Assembly: GCA_963591995.1 (NCBI GenBank)
Contig: CAVAUJ010000003.1
Span: forward strand, 1-64,000
Source of the DNA: CAG-791 sp963591995
GTDB taxonomy: Bacteria; Bacillota; Clostridia; Lachnospirales; Lachnospiraceae
Direction of reading: 5' to 3'
Length of the DNA: 64,000 nucleotides
The position numbers and the translations under genes were made by a program. How positions within the stretch are numbered: position 1 is the first letter of the stretch; each line of letters starts with the position of its first letter. This document shows positions 43,537 through 52,810 of this stretch, piece by piece. The notes beneath the pieces are model-generated. The model did not search any database, was not told where the DNA came from, and saw nothing but the letters and a program-made list of their open reading frames with translations.

Positions 43537-44955
43537 ATGAGCAAACCGAATTTGATGCAATCGATGTTATCCGTCGCGGCGTGCAAGTCAACCCGGACGC
43601 TGCTGCGGCTCACCGGCAGAGGCGGTACCGCGCTGCCGGGAAAGGCGGCCTGTTTTTTTGCGGGCAGCATTCTGGAACGGGTCAGTGCCGGCATGGAGAT
43701 CATCGTGGTGACCGGCACCAACGGCAAGACGACCACCTCCCGCATGCTCGAGCACGCCTTTACGGCGGGCGGACATCCCTGTCTTGCCAACAAATCCGGC
43801 GCCAATCTTCTTTCGGGGGTGACGGCGGAGCTGACGTGCAATGCACGTTGGAACGGGGCGGCGAAAACACATTATGCGGTCATCGAATGCGATGAGGGGG
43901 CGCTCAAGCAGGTGGTGCCGCTCATTCACCCGAAGGTGATCGTGGTGACCAATCTCTTTCGCGACCAGCTGGACCGTTACGGGGAAGTGATGCATACGGT
44001 GGAACAGCTGCGCATGGGAATTGAAAAGGTTCCGGAGACGATTCTGTGCCTGAATGCAGACGATTCTCTGGTGGCTTCTCTGGCAGAGGGGGTACCCAAC
44101 CGGGTGGTATGGTACGGTCTGGATCTTCCCGTCGGCGAGCAGAAGGATGCGGTGATTTCGGATGCCAAATATTGCCTTCATTGCGGCACGCCGTATCAAT
44201 ATCACTATCACACCTATGCGCATCTGGGAGGCTTTTACTGCCCGTCGTGCGGATACAGGAGGCCGGAGACAGCCGTAGCCGTCACGGAAATTCACGAAAT
44301 CGCAGCGGACGGGAGCACGGTCACCCTGCGGCTGCCGGAGAAGGAAGGGGCGGCACGGAACAGGGCAGCGGCAGTGCGGGGCGAGAGGGTCCGCATCGGA
44401 CTGCCGGCCGTCTACAACGTCTACAATGCGGCGGCGGCGGTGTGTGCCTACACGACCTTCGGACTCCCGAAGGAGGAGATCCTTTCGGCTCTGGCGGATG
44501 TACATTCGAGCTTTGGCCGGATGGAGACCTTTGACCTGTCCGGAAACCGCGTGCAGATGATCCTGGTCAAGAATCCGGCGGGCTGCAACCAGGCGCTGGC
44601 CTATGTGGGAAGTCTGGAGCAGGAATATACGCTGGTGCTGTGTCTCAACGACCGGACGGCGGACGGACATGACATTTCCTGGATCTGGGATGCGGATTAC
44701 GAGCAGCTGGCGGACAATCCGCACATACACCATGTTTACGTGTCCGGTGACCGGGCGGAGGACATGCAGCTGCGGCTCAAGTATGCCGGGTTCCCGGAAG
44801 AGAGCATCACGCTCAGCAAAGACAACGACAGCCTTCTGGCGATGATGCGGGAAGGGGGACGGCCCTGCTTCATCCTCCCGAACTACACCTCGATGCTGGC
44901 GCTGCGGAAGGTTCTTTCGGATGCTACGGGCGGTGCGGATTTCTGGAAAGGATAG
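43537..44955 (+). CDS. murT: Lipid II isoglutaminyl synthase, Mur ligase-like subunit
   Basis: The 472-residue protein has a Mur-ligase P-loop (VVTGTNGKTTTSRMLEHAF, about 57-75), a Cys4 zinc ribbon (CLHCG and CPSCG, about 212-245) that is typical of MurT, and NPAGCNQALAYV in the C-domain (DUF1727). With GatD it amidates the D-Glu of lipid II to D-isoglutamine. It is followed by gatD after 12 nt, as in the known operon. Confidence 0.94.
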   Translation: MSKPNLMQSMLSVAACKSTRTLLRLTGRGGTALPGKAACFFAGSILERVSAGMEIIVVTGTNGKTTTSRMLEHAFTAGGHPCLANKSGANLLSGVTAELTCNARWNGAAKTHYAVIECDEGALKQVVPLIHPKVIVVTNLFRDQLDRYGEVMHTVEQLRMGIEKVPETILCLNADDSLVASLAEGVPNRVVWYGLDLPVGEQKDAVISDAKYCLHCGTPYQYHYHTYAHLGGFYCPSCGYRRPETAVAVTEIHEIAADGSTVTLRLPEKEGAARNRAAAVRGERVRIGLPAVYNVYNAAAAVCAYTTFGLPKEEILSALADVHSSFGRMETFDLSGNRVQMILVKNPAGCNQALAYVGSLEQEYTLVLCLNDRTADGHDISWIWDADYEQLADNPHIHHVYVSGDRAEDMQLRLKYAGFPEESITLSKDNDSLLAMMREGGRPCFILPNYTSMLALRKVLSDATGGADFWKG

Positions 44956-44967
44956 GAGAAGAAAGCT

Positions 44968-45726
44968 ATGAAATTGCGGATCTGTCATCTCTATCCCGAG
45001 GTTCTGAATCTCTATGGGGATCGCGGCAACATTCGCTGCCTGCAGCAGAGGCTCGCCTTCCGCGGCATGGACTGCGATGTGGAGGAGCTGGGCATCGGCG
45101 AGAACAGGCCGCTGGATGCCTACGATCTGTTCTTCATCGGCGGCGGACAGGATTTCGAGCAGGAGGTGCTCCTGGAGGATCTGAAGGCCGGCAAGGGAGA
45201 GGAGCTGCGGGCGGCTGTGGAGGACGGCAAGACCTTTCTGTGCATTTGCGGCGGCTACCAGATGATGGGGCATTATTATCAGACCTACGACGGGACCCGG
45301 TGTGAATTTCTGGGAGCGGTGGATTTCTATACCGTGGGCTCGAAAGAGCGGATGATCGGCAACTATGCGTTTCGCCTCGGAGAGGAATCCGGCGGCAGCA
45401 CGGTTGTCGGGTTCGAGAACCACAGCGGCAAAACCTTCCTGGGGAAGGGGGTGTCGCCCCTTGGAAGCGTGATAAAGGGATACGGCAACAACGGGGAGGA
45501 CGGCAGAGAGGGCGTGCGCTACCGGAATGTGTTCGGCACGTATTCGCACGGCCCTGTGCTGCCCAAGAACCCGGAATTTGCGGATTTTCTGCTGCAGACC
45601 GCACTGGACCGCCGTTTCGGAAAGGGGAGCATAGAGCTCCCGCCTCTGGAGGACGGCTTTGAGCGGCTGGCGCATGAGAGCGTGCTGGCAGGGGTCCTTG
45701 CGGGAAGGCAGGGCGCCAATGCATAG
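44968..45726 (+). CDS. gatD: Lipid II isoglutaminyl synthase, glutaminase subunit
   Basis: The 252-residue class-I glutamine amidotransferase has the nucleophile Cys94 (FLCICGGYQMMG) and His194 (GTYSHGPVLPKNP), which fit S. aureus GatD (Cys94, His189). The start MKLRICHLYPEVLNLYGDRG is the family pattern. It makes ammonia for MurT. The 3' end overlaps the flippase gene by 8 nt. Confidence 0.94.
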   Translation: MKLRICHLYPEVLNLYGDRGNIRCLQQRLAFRGMDCDVEELGIGENRPLDAYDLFFIGGGQDFEQEVLLEDLKAGKGEELRAAVEDGKTFLCICGGYQMMGHYYQTYDGTRCEFLGAVDFYTVGSKERMIGNYAFRLGEESGGSTVVGFENHSGKTFLGKGVSPLGSVIKGYGNNGEDGREGVRYRNVFGTYSHGPVLPKNPEFADFLLQTALDRRFGKGSIELPPLEDGFERLAHESVLAGVLAGRQGANA

Positions 45727-47032
45727 AGACGCAAACCGGGCAGCGGGTCATGCGGCAAAGCGGGGAAACGGGCAGAGAGCAGAGGTCGGGAATGCCGTCT
45801 GGAATGCCGTGGGCGGCATGCTCAATGCGGGACAGTCCGTCTTTCTGCTCATCGTCATCACGAGGGTCTGCGGTCTGAACGCGGCAGGGATTTTCTCGAT
45901 TGCCTTTGCAACGGGAAATCTCTTTTTGTATCTGGGCAATTACGGTGTCCGCAATTATCAGGTCTCCGATCTGGCGGAACGCTTTTCGTTCGCGGATTAC
46001 CTGCGGCACCGGCTTCTGACCGTGGGCCTTATGCTGATCGCCGCCGCCGTTTACGTTGCCTGGAGCGCATGGAGAGGAGAGTATTCAGCATATAAAACCG
46101 CCTGCGTCTGCGCCATGTGCCTGCTGAAGGCGGTGGATTGCCTGGAGGAGGTTTTCGAGGGCCGCTACCAGCAGAAGGGGCGGCTGGATCAGGCCGGCAA
46201 GCTGGTGGTGGCAAGGCTTGTGATCAGCATCGGCGGAATGATGGCTGTGCTCCTTTGGACGGGAGACCTTCTGGGAGCCTCCCTTGCCGCCGTGCTCCTT
46301 GCCGCTGCCGCCTCCGCCGTCATGATTTACCTCTTCCGAAGGACGGCAGAGTATGTCCGGACACCGTTTTCCGTGAGAAGCATTCTGGAGCTGATGCGGG
46401 AATGCCTGCCGGTCTGCGCCGTCAATTTCCTCTCCTTCTATCTCATCAATGAGCCCAAATATGCCATTGATGCCGCAATGGATGAAACCGCGCAGGCCTG
46501 CTACAATTTCATCGCGATGCCGGTGTTCGTGATCCAGCTGCTGAACATGTTCCTGTACCAGCCGATGCTGATCTCCATGACAAAGGACTGGAAGAGCGGG
46601 AACCGGGCGGGATTCGTAAGGAGCCTCGGCCGCGTTGCGGGGGCGCTGCTGCTGACATCGGTGCCGATCTTTCTGGCGGCCGGTCTCTGGGGAATTCCGG
46701 TGCTGTCCTGGCTTTATCACACGGACCTTTCGGAATACCGGACCGAGCTGCTGCTGGTCCTGACGGGGGGCGTCTTTCTCGCCTTCAACGGCTTCTGCGC
46801 GGCGGTGCTGACCATCATAAGGGCGCAGAGGCATCTGCCGCTCGCCTATCTTGCGGGGACGATCCTGTCGGTCCTCCTGACCCCGCGCCTTGTCGCGGCA
46901 TACGGTATTCTGGGAGCGGTTGTTGCCTTTGTCTGCGTGATGGGGGCGGTCTCCGCCGTCCTGGCGGTGCTGCTCGCGGGAAAGCTTCGCCTGCCGCCAA
47001 GCCGCGTTGAGAAAACCGACCGTGTAGGGTAA
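45719..47032 (+). CDS. Polysaccharide flippase (MOP superfamily, Wzx-like)
   Basis: The 437-residue protein has about 12 membrane helices and the Wzx-like start VGNAVWNAVGGMLNAGQSVF with FLYLGNYGVRNYQVSDLAE. Such proteins flip lipid-linked glycan repeats across the membrane. The start at 45719 overlaps gatD; an upstream in-frame start at 45659 would lie deep in gatD. It opens the surface glycopolymer locus. Confidence 0.85.
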   Translation: MHRDANRAAGHAAKRGNGQRAEVGNAVWNAVGGMLNAGQSVFLLIVITRVCGLNAAGIFSIAFATGNLFLYLGNYGVRNYQVSDLAERFSFADYLRHRLLTVGLMLIAAAVYVAWSAWRGEYSAYKTACVCAMCLLKAVDCLEEVFEGRYQQKGRLDQAGKLVVARLVISIGGMMAVLLWTGDLLGASLAAVLLAAAASAVMIYLFRRTAEYVRTPFSVRSILELMRECLPVCAVNFLSFYLINEPKYAIDAAMDETAQACYNFIAMPVFVIQLLNMFLYQPMLISMTKDWKSGNRAGFVRSLGRVAGALLLTSVPIFLAAGLWGIPVLSWLYHTDLSEYRTELLLVLTGGVFLAFNGFCAAVLTIIRAQRHLPLAYLAGTILSVLLTPRLVAAYGILGAVVAFVCVMGAVSAVLAVLLAGKLRLPPSRVEKTDRVG

Positions 47033-47075
47033 AATATAGCCGTATGCCCAAACGATTCTCGAACAGGGAGTTCTT

Positions 47076-48485
47076 ATGGTTTTTAGTTCAATGATTTTCC
47101 TCTGGGTCTTCTTCCCGGTTGTCTTTCTTCTGAGCCTGGTGATTCGCAAGCCGGCGCGGCAGAACATTCTGCTGCTGGTGACCAGTCTGCTGTTCTATGC
47201 CTGGGGAGAGCCCCGGAACGTGCTGCTCCTTCTGGCCTCCATTGTCCTGAACTGGGCCTTTGGTCTCCTCATTGACCGGTTCCGCGGCAGAGCGAAGCTC
47301 TTTCTGACGATGGATATCATCGTAAACCTCGCACTTCTGGGTTATTTTAAATACACGGACTTCTTCCTGAATACCATCAACTTTGTGTTTCCGAAGGCAA
47401 ATCTTCCGCTCGCGCACATCGCGCTGCCCATCGGCATCAGCTTTTTCACCTTTCAGGCCATGAGCTACGTCATCGATTTGTACCGCGGACAGATCAAGGT
47501 GCAGAAGAATCTGCTGTATCTGGCATTGTACGTGTCCTTTTTCCCGCAGCTGATCGCGGGACCGATTGTAAAATACCGCGACATTGCGGAGCAGATCGAG
47601 AACCGGAGCGTGGACGCGGAGCGCATCGCTTCGGGCTTTCGCCGTTTTGTCTACGGCCTTGGCAAAAAGGTGCTGATCTCGAATCTGGTCGGCCAGGCCG
47701 CCGACAATCTGTATGCGCTGGACACGGCCTCCCTGACGGGGGGGATGGCATGGCTGTGCGCACTGACCTACACGCTGCAGATTTACTATGATTTCTCCGG
47801 TTATTCCGATATGGCCATCGGCCTTGGCAGAATGTTCGGCTTCGATTTTCTGGAGAACTTCCGGTACCCGTACCTGAGCACCTCCATTCGTGAGTTCTGG
47901 CGCAGATGGCACATTTCCCTGGGCACCTGGTTCCAGGAGTACCTGTACATTCCGCTGGGAGGAAACCGCAGGGGAGGGGTCCGCACGTACCGGAATCTTC
48001 TGGTGGTCTTTTTTGCCACCGGCATGTGGCACGGTGCGAGCTGGAATTTCATTGCCTGGGGCCTGTACCATGGATTCTTCAGCATACTGGAGCGGGTGGG
48101 GCTTGGCAGGCTCCTGCAAAAGGGGAGAATTCTGCCGAGAATCTATACCATGCTGGTTGTGATGATCGGCTGGGTCTTCTTCCGCGCCGATCAATTCCGG
48201 CAGGGAGCTGCGATTGTTGTGCGCATGCTGCTGCCGTGGCGGTACACTTCCACCGACGTGATTGTAGGGACGCTGGTCAGCAGTGAGGCTGTGCTGGCAT
48301 TGATCTGCGGCGTCCTGGGGTGCGGTGTGCTGCAGGCGGCTGTGACAAGGCAAAAGACGGCGGGAATCGCGCAGAAATGGAAGGGGAGCTTTCCGGAGTT
48401 TGTCTTCTGCGCAGCGGTTCTGCTCGGCTGCATTTTAAAGCTGGCGGGCAATACCTACAATCCGTTCATATATTTCAGGTTCTGA
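47076..48485 (+). CDS. MBOAT O-acyltransferase (AlgI/DltB-like)
   Basis: The 469-residue membrane-bound O-acyltransferase has FYAWGEPRNVLLLLASIVLN and LPIGISFFTFQAMSYVIDLY in the N-half and REFWRRWHISLGTWFQEYLY before the catalytic His319 in GMWHGASWNF. It passes acetyl groups across the membrane to a sugar polymer. The next gene encodes an AlgX/DHHW-like protein, the usual extracellular partner. RBS CAGGGAG precedes the ATG. Confidence 0.95.
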   Translation: MVFSSMIFLWVFFPVVFLLSLVIRKPARQNILLLVTSLLFYAWGEPRNVLLLLASIVLNWAFGLLIDRFRGRAKLFLTMDIIVNLALLGYFKYTDFFLNTINFVFPKANLPLAHIALPIGISFFTFQAMSYVIDLYRGQIKVQKNLLYLALYVSFFPQLIAGPIVKYRDIAEQIENRSVDAERIASGFRRFVYGLGKKVLISNLVGQAADNLYALDTASLTGGMAWLCALTYTLQIYYDFSGYSDMAIGLGRMFGFDFLENFRYPYLSTSIREFWRRWHISLGTWFQEYLYIPLGGNRRGGVRTYRNLLVVFFATGMWHGASWNFIAWGLYHGFFSILERVGLGRLLQKGRILPRIYTMLVVMIGWVFFRADQFRQGAAIVVRMLLPWRYTSTDVIVGTLVSSEAVLALICGVLGCGVLQAAVTRQKTAGIAQKWKGSFPEFVFCAAVLLGCILKLAGNTYNPFIYFRF

Positions 48486-48506
48486 TGAACGGCAGGAAAG
48501 GACAGA

Positions 48507-49703
48507 ATGAAGGAAGAGACGACACTTTCTGCAACAAAACCCCTCGGCAAAGGGATGCGGCGCCTGTATGTGCTGCTCATGACGGCAGTGCTCCTGCTCC
48601 CTGCGGCGGTTTTCGTCCTGATCCGGGGCTTTGTGGATACGACCAATTATGAACAGAGAACCCTGGCATTGCTGCCGTGCAGCCGGGAGGCCGAGGCGGC
48701 CGGCATGGTGACGACGGCGGAAACCTTTCCGTCCCAGTTTGAGGATTGGTTCAATGACCATCTGCCCTTCCGCAATCAGCTGCTGACGCTGCAGGGACTG
48801 CTGGAATATAAGGTGCTGAAGACCTCCTCCTCCGAGAGCGTCGTTGTGGGGAAGGACGGCTGGCTCTTCTACAAGGGGGCACAGGTGGCGGACGAGGATC
48901 CCATCGGGGACTATATGGGAACGAACCTGTTCACCGAAGAGGAGCTGGAGAGGATCGCCGGCAATTTCACGGCGGCAAGGGATGAGCTCGCCGGCCGCGG
49001 GTGCGACTTTGTGATCTATTTCGCACCGAACAAGGAACGGGTCTACAGCGAGTATATGCCGGATATGTACGGAAAGCCCGCAGAGCACTTCAAGCTGCAG
49101 CAGCTGGTGGAATATCTGCAGACAGAAACGGATCTGAAGGTGGTGTGCGCGCTGGACGATTTGCTGACCTATCGCGAGCAGAATCCGGATACGGAGATTT
49201 ATTACAAATATGACACGCATTGGAACAATCTGGGTGCCTACATAGGCTCGGAGAAGCTGGTGCAGGCACTGGGTTATGACTTTGTCCCGCTGGAGGAGGT
49301 TTCGGTGACGGATTACCATACCGGCAGCTATGATCTTGCGCGGCTGATCCATCTGGGCAATACGCTGAATGACTGTGCAGCCTATCAGCTGACGGGCTAC
49401 ACCGGCCACCCGATGACGTCGGCGCAGGAGGAGGACGGACATGTGTTCCGCTTCACGACGACGGACGGGCAGGCACCCGGCGGGAAGCTCTTCGTGATCG
49501 GAGATTCCTTTTCTACGATGATGGCACCGTATCTGGCCTGTCATTATGCATCGGCCTATACGACCTTTTATTACACCTACAGCCACGGACAGCTGCTGCG
49601 GGAGGAGCCGGATGTGGTGGTATACGAGGCGGTGGAGCGATATGTGGGCAACATGCTGGACTTCACGCTGACGGACGGCTATCAGGGCTCGAATGCGGAA
49701 TGA
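48507..49703 (+). CDS. AlgX/AlgJ-like DHHW-family O-acetyltransferase partner
   Basis: The 398-residue protein has one N-terminal membrane anchor (about 18-42) and an SGNH/DHHW-like extracellular domain with VVGKDGWLFYKG, YYKYDTHWNNLGAYIG (the DxHW-type motif), and the catalytic Ser in FVIGDSFSTMM. With the MBOAT protein it should acetylate a secreted glycan. RBS GGAAAGGAC lies upstream, 21 nt after the MBOAT stop. Confidence 0.88.
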   Translation: MKEETTLSATKPLGKGMRRLYVLLMTAVLLLPAAVFVLIRGFVDTTNYEQRTLALLPCSREAEAAGMVTTAETFPSQFEDWFNDHLPFRNQLLTLQGLLEYKVLKTSSSESVVVGKDGWLFYKGAQVADEDPIGDYMGTNLFTEEELERIAGNFTAARDELAGRGCDFVIYFAPNKERVYSEYMPDMYGKPAEHFKLQQLVEYLQTETDLKVVCALDDLLTYREQNPDTEIYYKYDTHWNNLGAYIGSEKLVQALGYDFVPLEEVSVTDYHTGSYDLARLIHLGNTLNDCAAYQLTGYTGHPMTSAQEEDGHVFRFTTTDGQAPGGKLFVIGDSFSTMMAPYLACHYASAYTTFYYTYSHGQLLREEPDVVVYEAVERYVGNMLDFTLTDGYQGSNAE

Positions 49704-49811
49704 GGGCGGAATGAACGCGCCATGAACGCGGAGTGCGTGCGGAACAGGGGATATGCCCGGGGCGTCATATGTGTTGCAGCCGGATACGGCTGCGGGCAGG
49801 AGGACAGGAAA

Positions 49812-50744
49812 ATGGACAGAATCGCGGTATTGATTCCATGCTACAACGAGGAGAAGACCGTACAGAAGGTTGTGACGGATGCAAAAAGGGCACTGCCGGA
49901 TGCGGTAATCTATGTCTATGACAACAATTCGACGGACCGGACGGCGGAGCTTGCGAGGGAGGCCGGTGCCGTGGTACGCAGGGAATATATGCAGGGGAAG
50001 GGCAACGTGATCCGCCGCATGTTCCGCGAGATCGATGCGGAATGCTATGTGATGACGGACGGAGACGACACCTATCCGATGGAGAGTGCGGCGGAGATGG
50101 TGCGGCTGGTGCTGGAACACAATGCCGATATGGTGGTAGGAGACCGCCTCTCTTCCACGTATTTCACCCAGAACAAGCGTCCGTTTCACAATTTCGGCAA
50201 TTCTCTGGTGCGCGGCAGCATCAATCGCCTCTTTGACTGCGGCGTGAAGGACATTATGACCGGATACCGGGCCTTCAGCTTTGATTTCGTGAAGACCTTT
50301 CCGGTTCTTTCGAAGGGCTTCGAGATTGAGACGGAGATGACCATTCATGCCGTCTACAACAACATGCAGATTGAGAATGTTATCGTGGATTACCGGGACC
50401 GGCCCGAGGGGAGCGTGTCGAAGCTGGATACCTTCGGCGACGGCTTCCGTGTGCTACGGACCATCGTACGGCTCTATCGCAATTACAAGCCTCTTGGCTT
50501 TTTCGGATTGCTGGCGGCGCTGCTGGCACTGGTATCCTTCCTGTTCTTCGTTCCGGTTCTGAGCGATTACATGAACACCGGTCTGGTGGCGAAATTCCCG
50601 ACGCTGATCGTGTGCGGCTTTGTTATGCTGGCAGCCATCCAGTCGCTGTTCTCCGGTCTGATTCTGTCGAATCTGGAGCGGAACAACCGGCGCAATTTCG
50701 AAATCGACCGCATCAACCTGCATGTCATGCAAAAGGACGACTGA
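49812..50744 (+). CDS. GT2 family glycosyltransferase (polyprenyl-phosphate type)
   Basis: The 310-residue protein has an N-terminal GT-A fold with AVLIPCYNEEKTVQKVV, VYDNNSTDRTAELA, and DGDDTYPMES (the DxD-like metal site), then two C-terminal membrane helices (about 225-285). This layout fits enzymes that load a sugar onto undecaprenyl phosphate. The ATG at 49812 has GCAGGAGGAC before it; a 30-residue longer start at 49722 is unlikely. A GCAGCCG/CGGCTGC hairpin lies at 49776-49793. The next gene overlaps its stop region. Confidence 0.92.
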   Translation: MDRIAVLIPCYNEEKTVQKVVTDAKRALPDAVIYVYDNNSTDRTAELAREAGAVVRREYMQGKGNVIRRMFREIDAECYVMTDGDDTYPMESAAEMVRLVLEHNADMVVGDRLSSTYFTQNKRPFHNFGNSLVRGSINRLFDCGVKDIMTGYRAFSFDFVKTFPVLSKGFEIETEMTIHAVYNNMQIENVIVDYRDRPEGSVSKLDTFGDGFRVLRTIVRLYRNYKPLGFFGLLAALLALVSFLFFVPVLSDYMNTGLVAKFPTLIVCGFVMLAAIQSLFSGLILSNLERNNRRNFEIDRINLHVMQKDD

Positions 50745-50745
50745 T

Positions 50746-52737
50746 ATGGCGCAGACGAGAAAAGAACGGGCGGACAAAAAGAAAATCCCGGGAGTGCTCC
50801 GGGAGCATTGGGCAGCGGTCACCGCTGCTCTTTTTGTTCTGGCGGCAGGATTGGTTTATCTTGCGGCGGGAGACGGGGCACAGATCGCCGTTGCGGACAA
50901 TCTGGACCTGTTCCAGGCCCAGTACCGAATGCTGAAGGACACCGGGACCTTCCGGGCATCGGATGCCGCAGCGCCGTTTCTGCACGGAATTTCCCGAGAT
51001 GTGCTGCCCAGTGAATGTTCTCTGGAGGCCGTGCTGTATCTGCTGCTGCCTTCACTTGCCGCCTACGTGGTGATGTATCTGGTAAAGGTCGTCCTCGGGA
51101 CGGTGTCCTTTGTCCTTCTGGCAAGGGAGCTGGAGCGGCGCGGGTGGATCACCCCGGGGCAAACCGCGCCGGTGCAGACCACGCCGGGGCAAACGATGAC
51201 GGGGCAAACCGCATCGCACCGGGCCTCCCGAACCGGGAATCTGGCGGTGCTGATCGGCCTTTGCTACGGATGCCTGAACCTGTTCCCCTCTTTTGGCATT
51301 GCCTTTTCTTCCATACCGCTGGCGGTATACTGCACGCTGCGGCTTCTGCGGGCAGAATCCCGAAAGAGCACCTGCGGCTGGCTGTTGGCGCTGTTCCTGT
51401 ATCCCTGGCTTTCCTATTTCTCGTATTTCGGCTTTTTCCTGCTGTGCTATCTGGTGCTGGCGCTGACGGTAGTGCTGCTGACGATGGCGGCAGACGTGGT
51501 GCGCTGTCGCATCCGCGGGAGCCGGACGACGCGCAGCCTTCTTGGCCGGAGAAGGACGGCGTTTCGGCTTCTGCTCGCGCTGCTGTTCCTGTCGGCCGGC
51601 TATGTTGTGTGGGAGCACCGCCTGTTCGCGAGCATGCTGCTGGGAGGGGAGACCACCATCCGGGACACCATGGTGCAGACCTCGCTGACGCTGCCGGAAA
51701 TCCTGCAGTGGACGGGAGGACTCCTGCTGTACGGCGTGGATTTGCATTGCGAGAGTGCACAGCGCTTCGTGGTGCTGCCGGTGTGTCTGGCCTACCTGAT
51801 CCTTCGGAACGCGGGATATCTGCGAAGAAGGGAAGGGAGAGCCGCCTTCCGTGACCTTTATAACATTGCCGCAATCCTCCTGCTGTTCAACAGTGCGGTT
51901 TACGGCCTGTATTACTGCGAGGAATTCCGCACGTGGATGGAGCGGTTGGTGCCTTCCCTTCGCGGATTTCAGTTCAGCAGAACCTCCTTTTTCAACCCGT
52001 TTCTGTGGTACGTCATGTTCTGGATCGCGCTTTGCCGTCTGACGGTTTGGGGGAGCGGGCTTCGAACGCGCAGAAAAGAGAAGAACGGAAAGGAAGAGGG
52101 GAGTGGAAAGGGAAATGGAACCCGGGCGTTCGCCTTTGCCGTCTGTCTGGCGGCTGCAGCCTTTCTGGCCATCCAGCTGTACGGGAATACCTACAATGAT
52201 CTGCTGCACACCGCAAAGGCGCTTGTGAAGGAGGAGCTCGGAAAGGAGCCGTACAATACGCTGAGCTACGGAGAATACTATTCGGAGGCGCTGTTCCGGA
52301 AGGCCTGCGAGGAGATCGGCTACGAGGGGGAGTGGTCGGCGGCTTACGGCTTTCATCCGGCCGTTCTGGAGTACAACGGCATCGCAACCATTGACGGATA
52401 TCTTGGCTTTTACCCGCAGGCCTATAAGGAGAGCTTTCGCCGTGTGATCGCACCGGCTTTGGAGCAAAATGAAAGCTCCCGACTCTATTATGATGAGTGG
52501 GGAGCCAGATGCTATCTGTATTCCGGCAGCAATGCTACCATTGTGGAGGCGGTGCGCAACTACCCGCACACAGAGGATACGCTGGAGGTGGACACAGCGG
52601 CGCTCCGGGAGCTGGACTGCCGCTATATCTTCTCGAGAATTGCGATCACCAATTACGAAGAGCTGTCCATGGAGCTGCTGGGCCCCTTTACGGAGGAGAG
52701 CAGTCCCTACACGCTGTATGTGTACCGCCTCCGCTGA
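50746..52737 (+). CDS. DUF6044-type polytopic membrane protein (glycan-associated)
   Basis: The 663-residue membrane protein has about twelve helices. Its start AVADNLDLFQAQYRMLKDTG and HGISRDVLPSECSLEAVLYL match DUF6044, often found with glycan genes. The external C-terminal part (about 500-663) has NTLSYGEYYSEALFRKACEE and LGFYPQAYKESFRRVIAPAL. It may be a GT-C-like enzyme, but no catalytic residue is established. A pentapeptide repeat is inserted near residues 136-155. It starts 1 nt after the GT2 stop. Confidence 0.72.
   Translation: MAQTRKERADKKKIPGVLREHWAAVTAALFVLAAGLVYLAAGDGAQIAVADNLDLFQAQYRMLKDTGTFRASDAAAPFLHGISRDVLPSECSLEAVLYLLLPSLAAYVVMYLVKVVLGTVSFVLLARELERRGWITPGQTAPVQTTPGQTMTGQTASHRASRTGNLAVLIGLCYGCLNLFPSFGIAFSSIPLAVYCTLRLLRAESRKSTCGWLLALFLYPWLSYFSYFGFFLLCYLVLALTVVLLTMAADVVRCRIRGSRTTRSLLGRRRTAFRLLLALLFLSAGYVVWEHRLFASMLLGGETTIRDTMVQTSLTLPEILQWTGGLLLYGVDLHCESAQRFVVLPVCLAYLILRNAGYLRRREGRAAFRDLYNIAAILLLFNSAVYGLYYCEEFRTWMERLVPSLRGFQFSRTSFFNPFLWYVMFWIALCRLTVWGSGLRTRRKEKNGKEEGSGKGNGTRAFAFAVCLAAAAFLAIQLYGNTYNDLLHTAKALVKEELGKEPYNTLSYGEYYSEALFRKACEEIGYEGEWSAAYGFHPAVLEYNGIATIDGYLGFYPQAYKESFRRVIAPALEQNESSRLYYDEWGARCYLYSGSNATIVEAVRNYPHTEDTLEVDTAALRELDCRYIFSRIAITNYEELSMELLGPFTEESSPYTLYVYRLR
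51151..51210 (+). repeat. Four tandem 15-nt repeats encoding xPGQT-like pentapeptides
   Basis: Units ACCCCGGGGCAAACC, GCGCCGGTGCAGACC, ACGCCGGGGCAAACG and ATGACGGGGCAAACC follow one another and encode TPGQT-APVQT-TPGQT-MTGQT. They lie in a loop between membrane helices of the DUF6044-type protein. Such short in-frame repeats can change copy number by slippage without breaking the frame. Confidence 0.75.
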
Positions 52738-52810
52738 GCAGCCTGCAGAGGCAGGAAAAGTTTGCAGGGGTGGTAGGAAAAGCCTGCGGCCGGGCGGCGG
52801 AACAGGCCTG

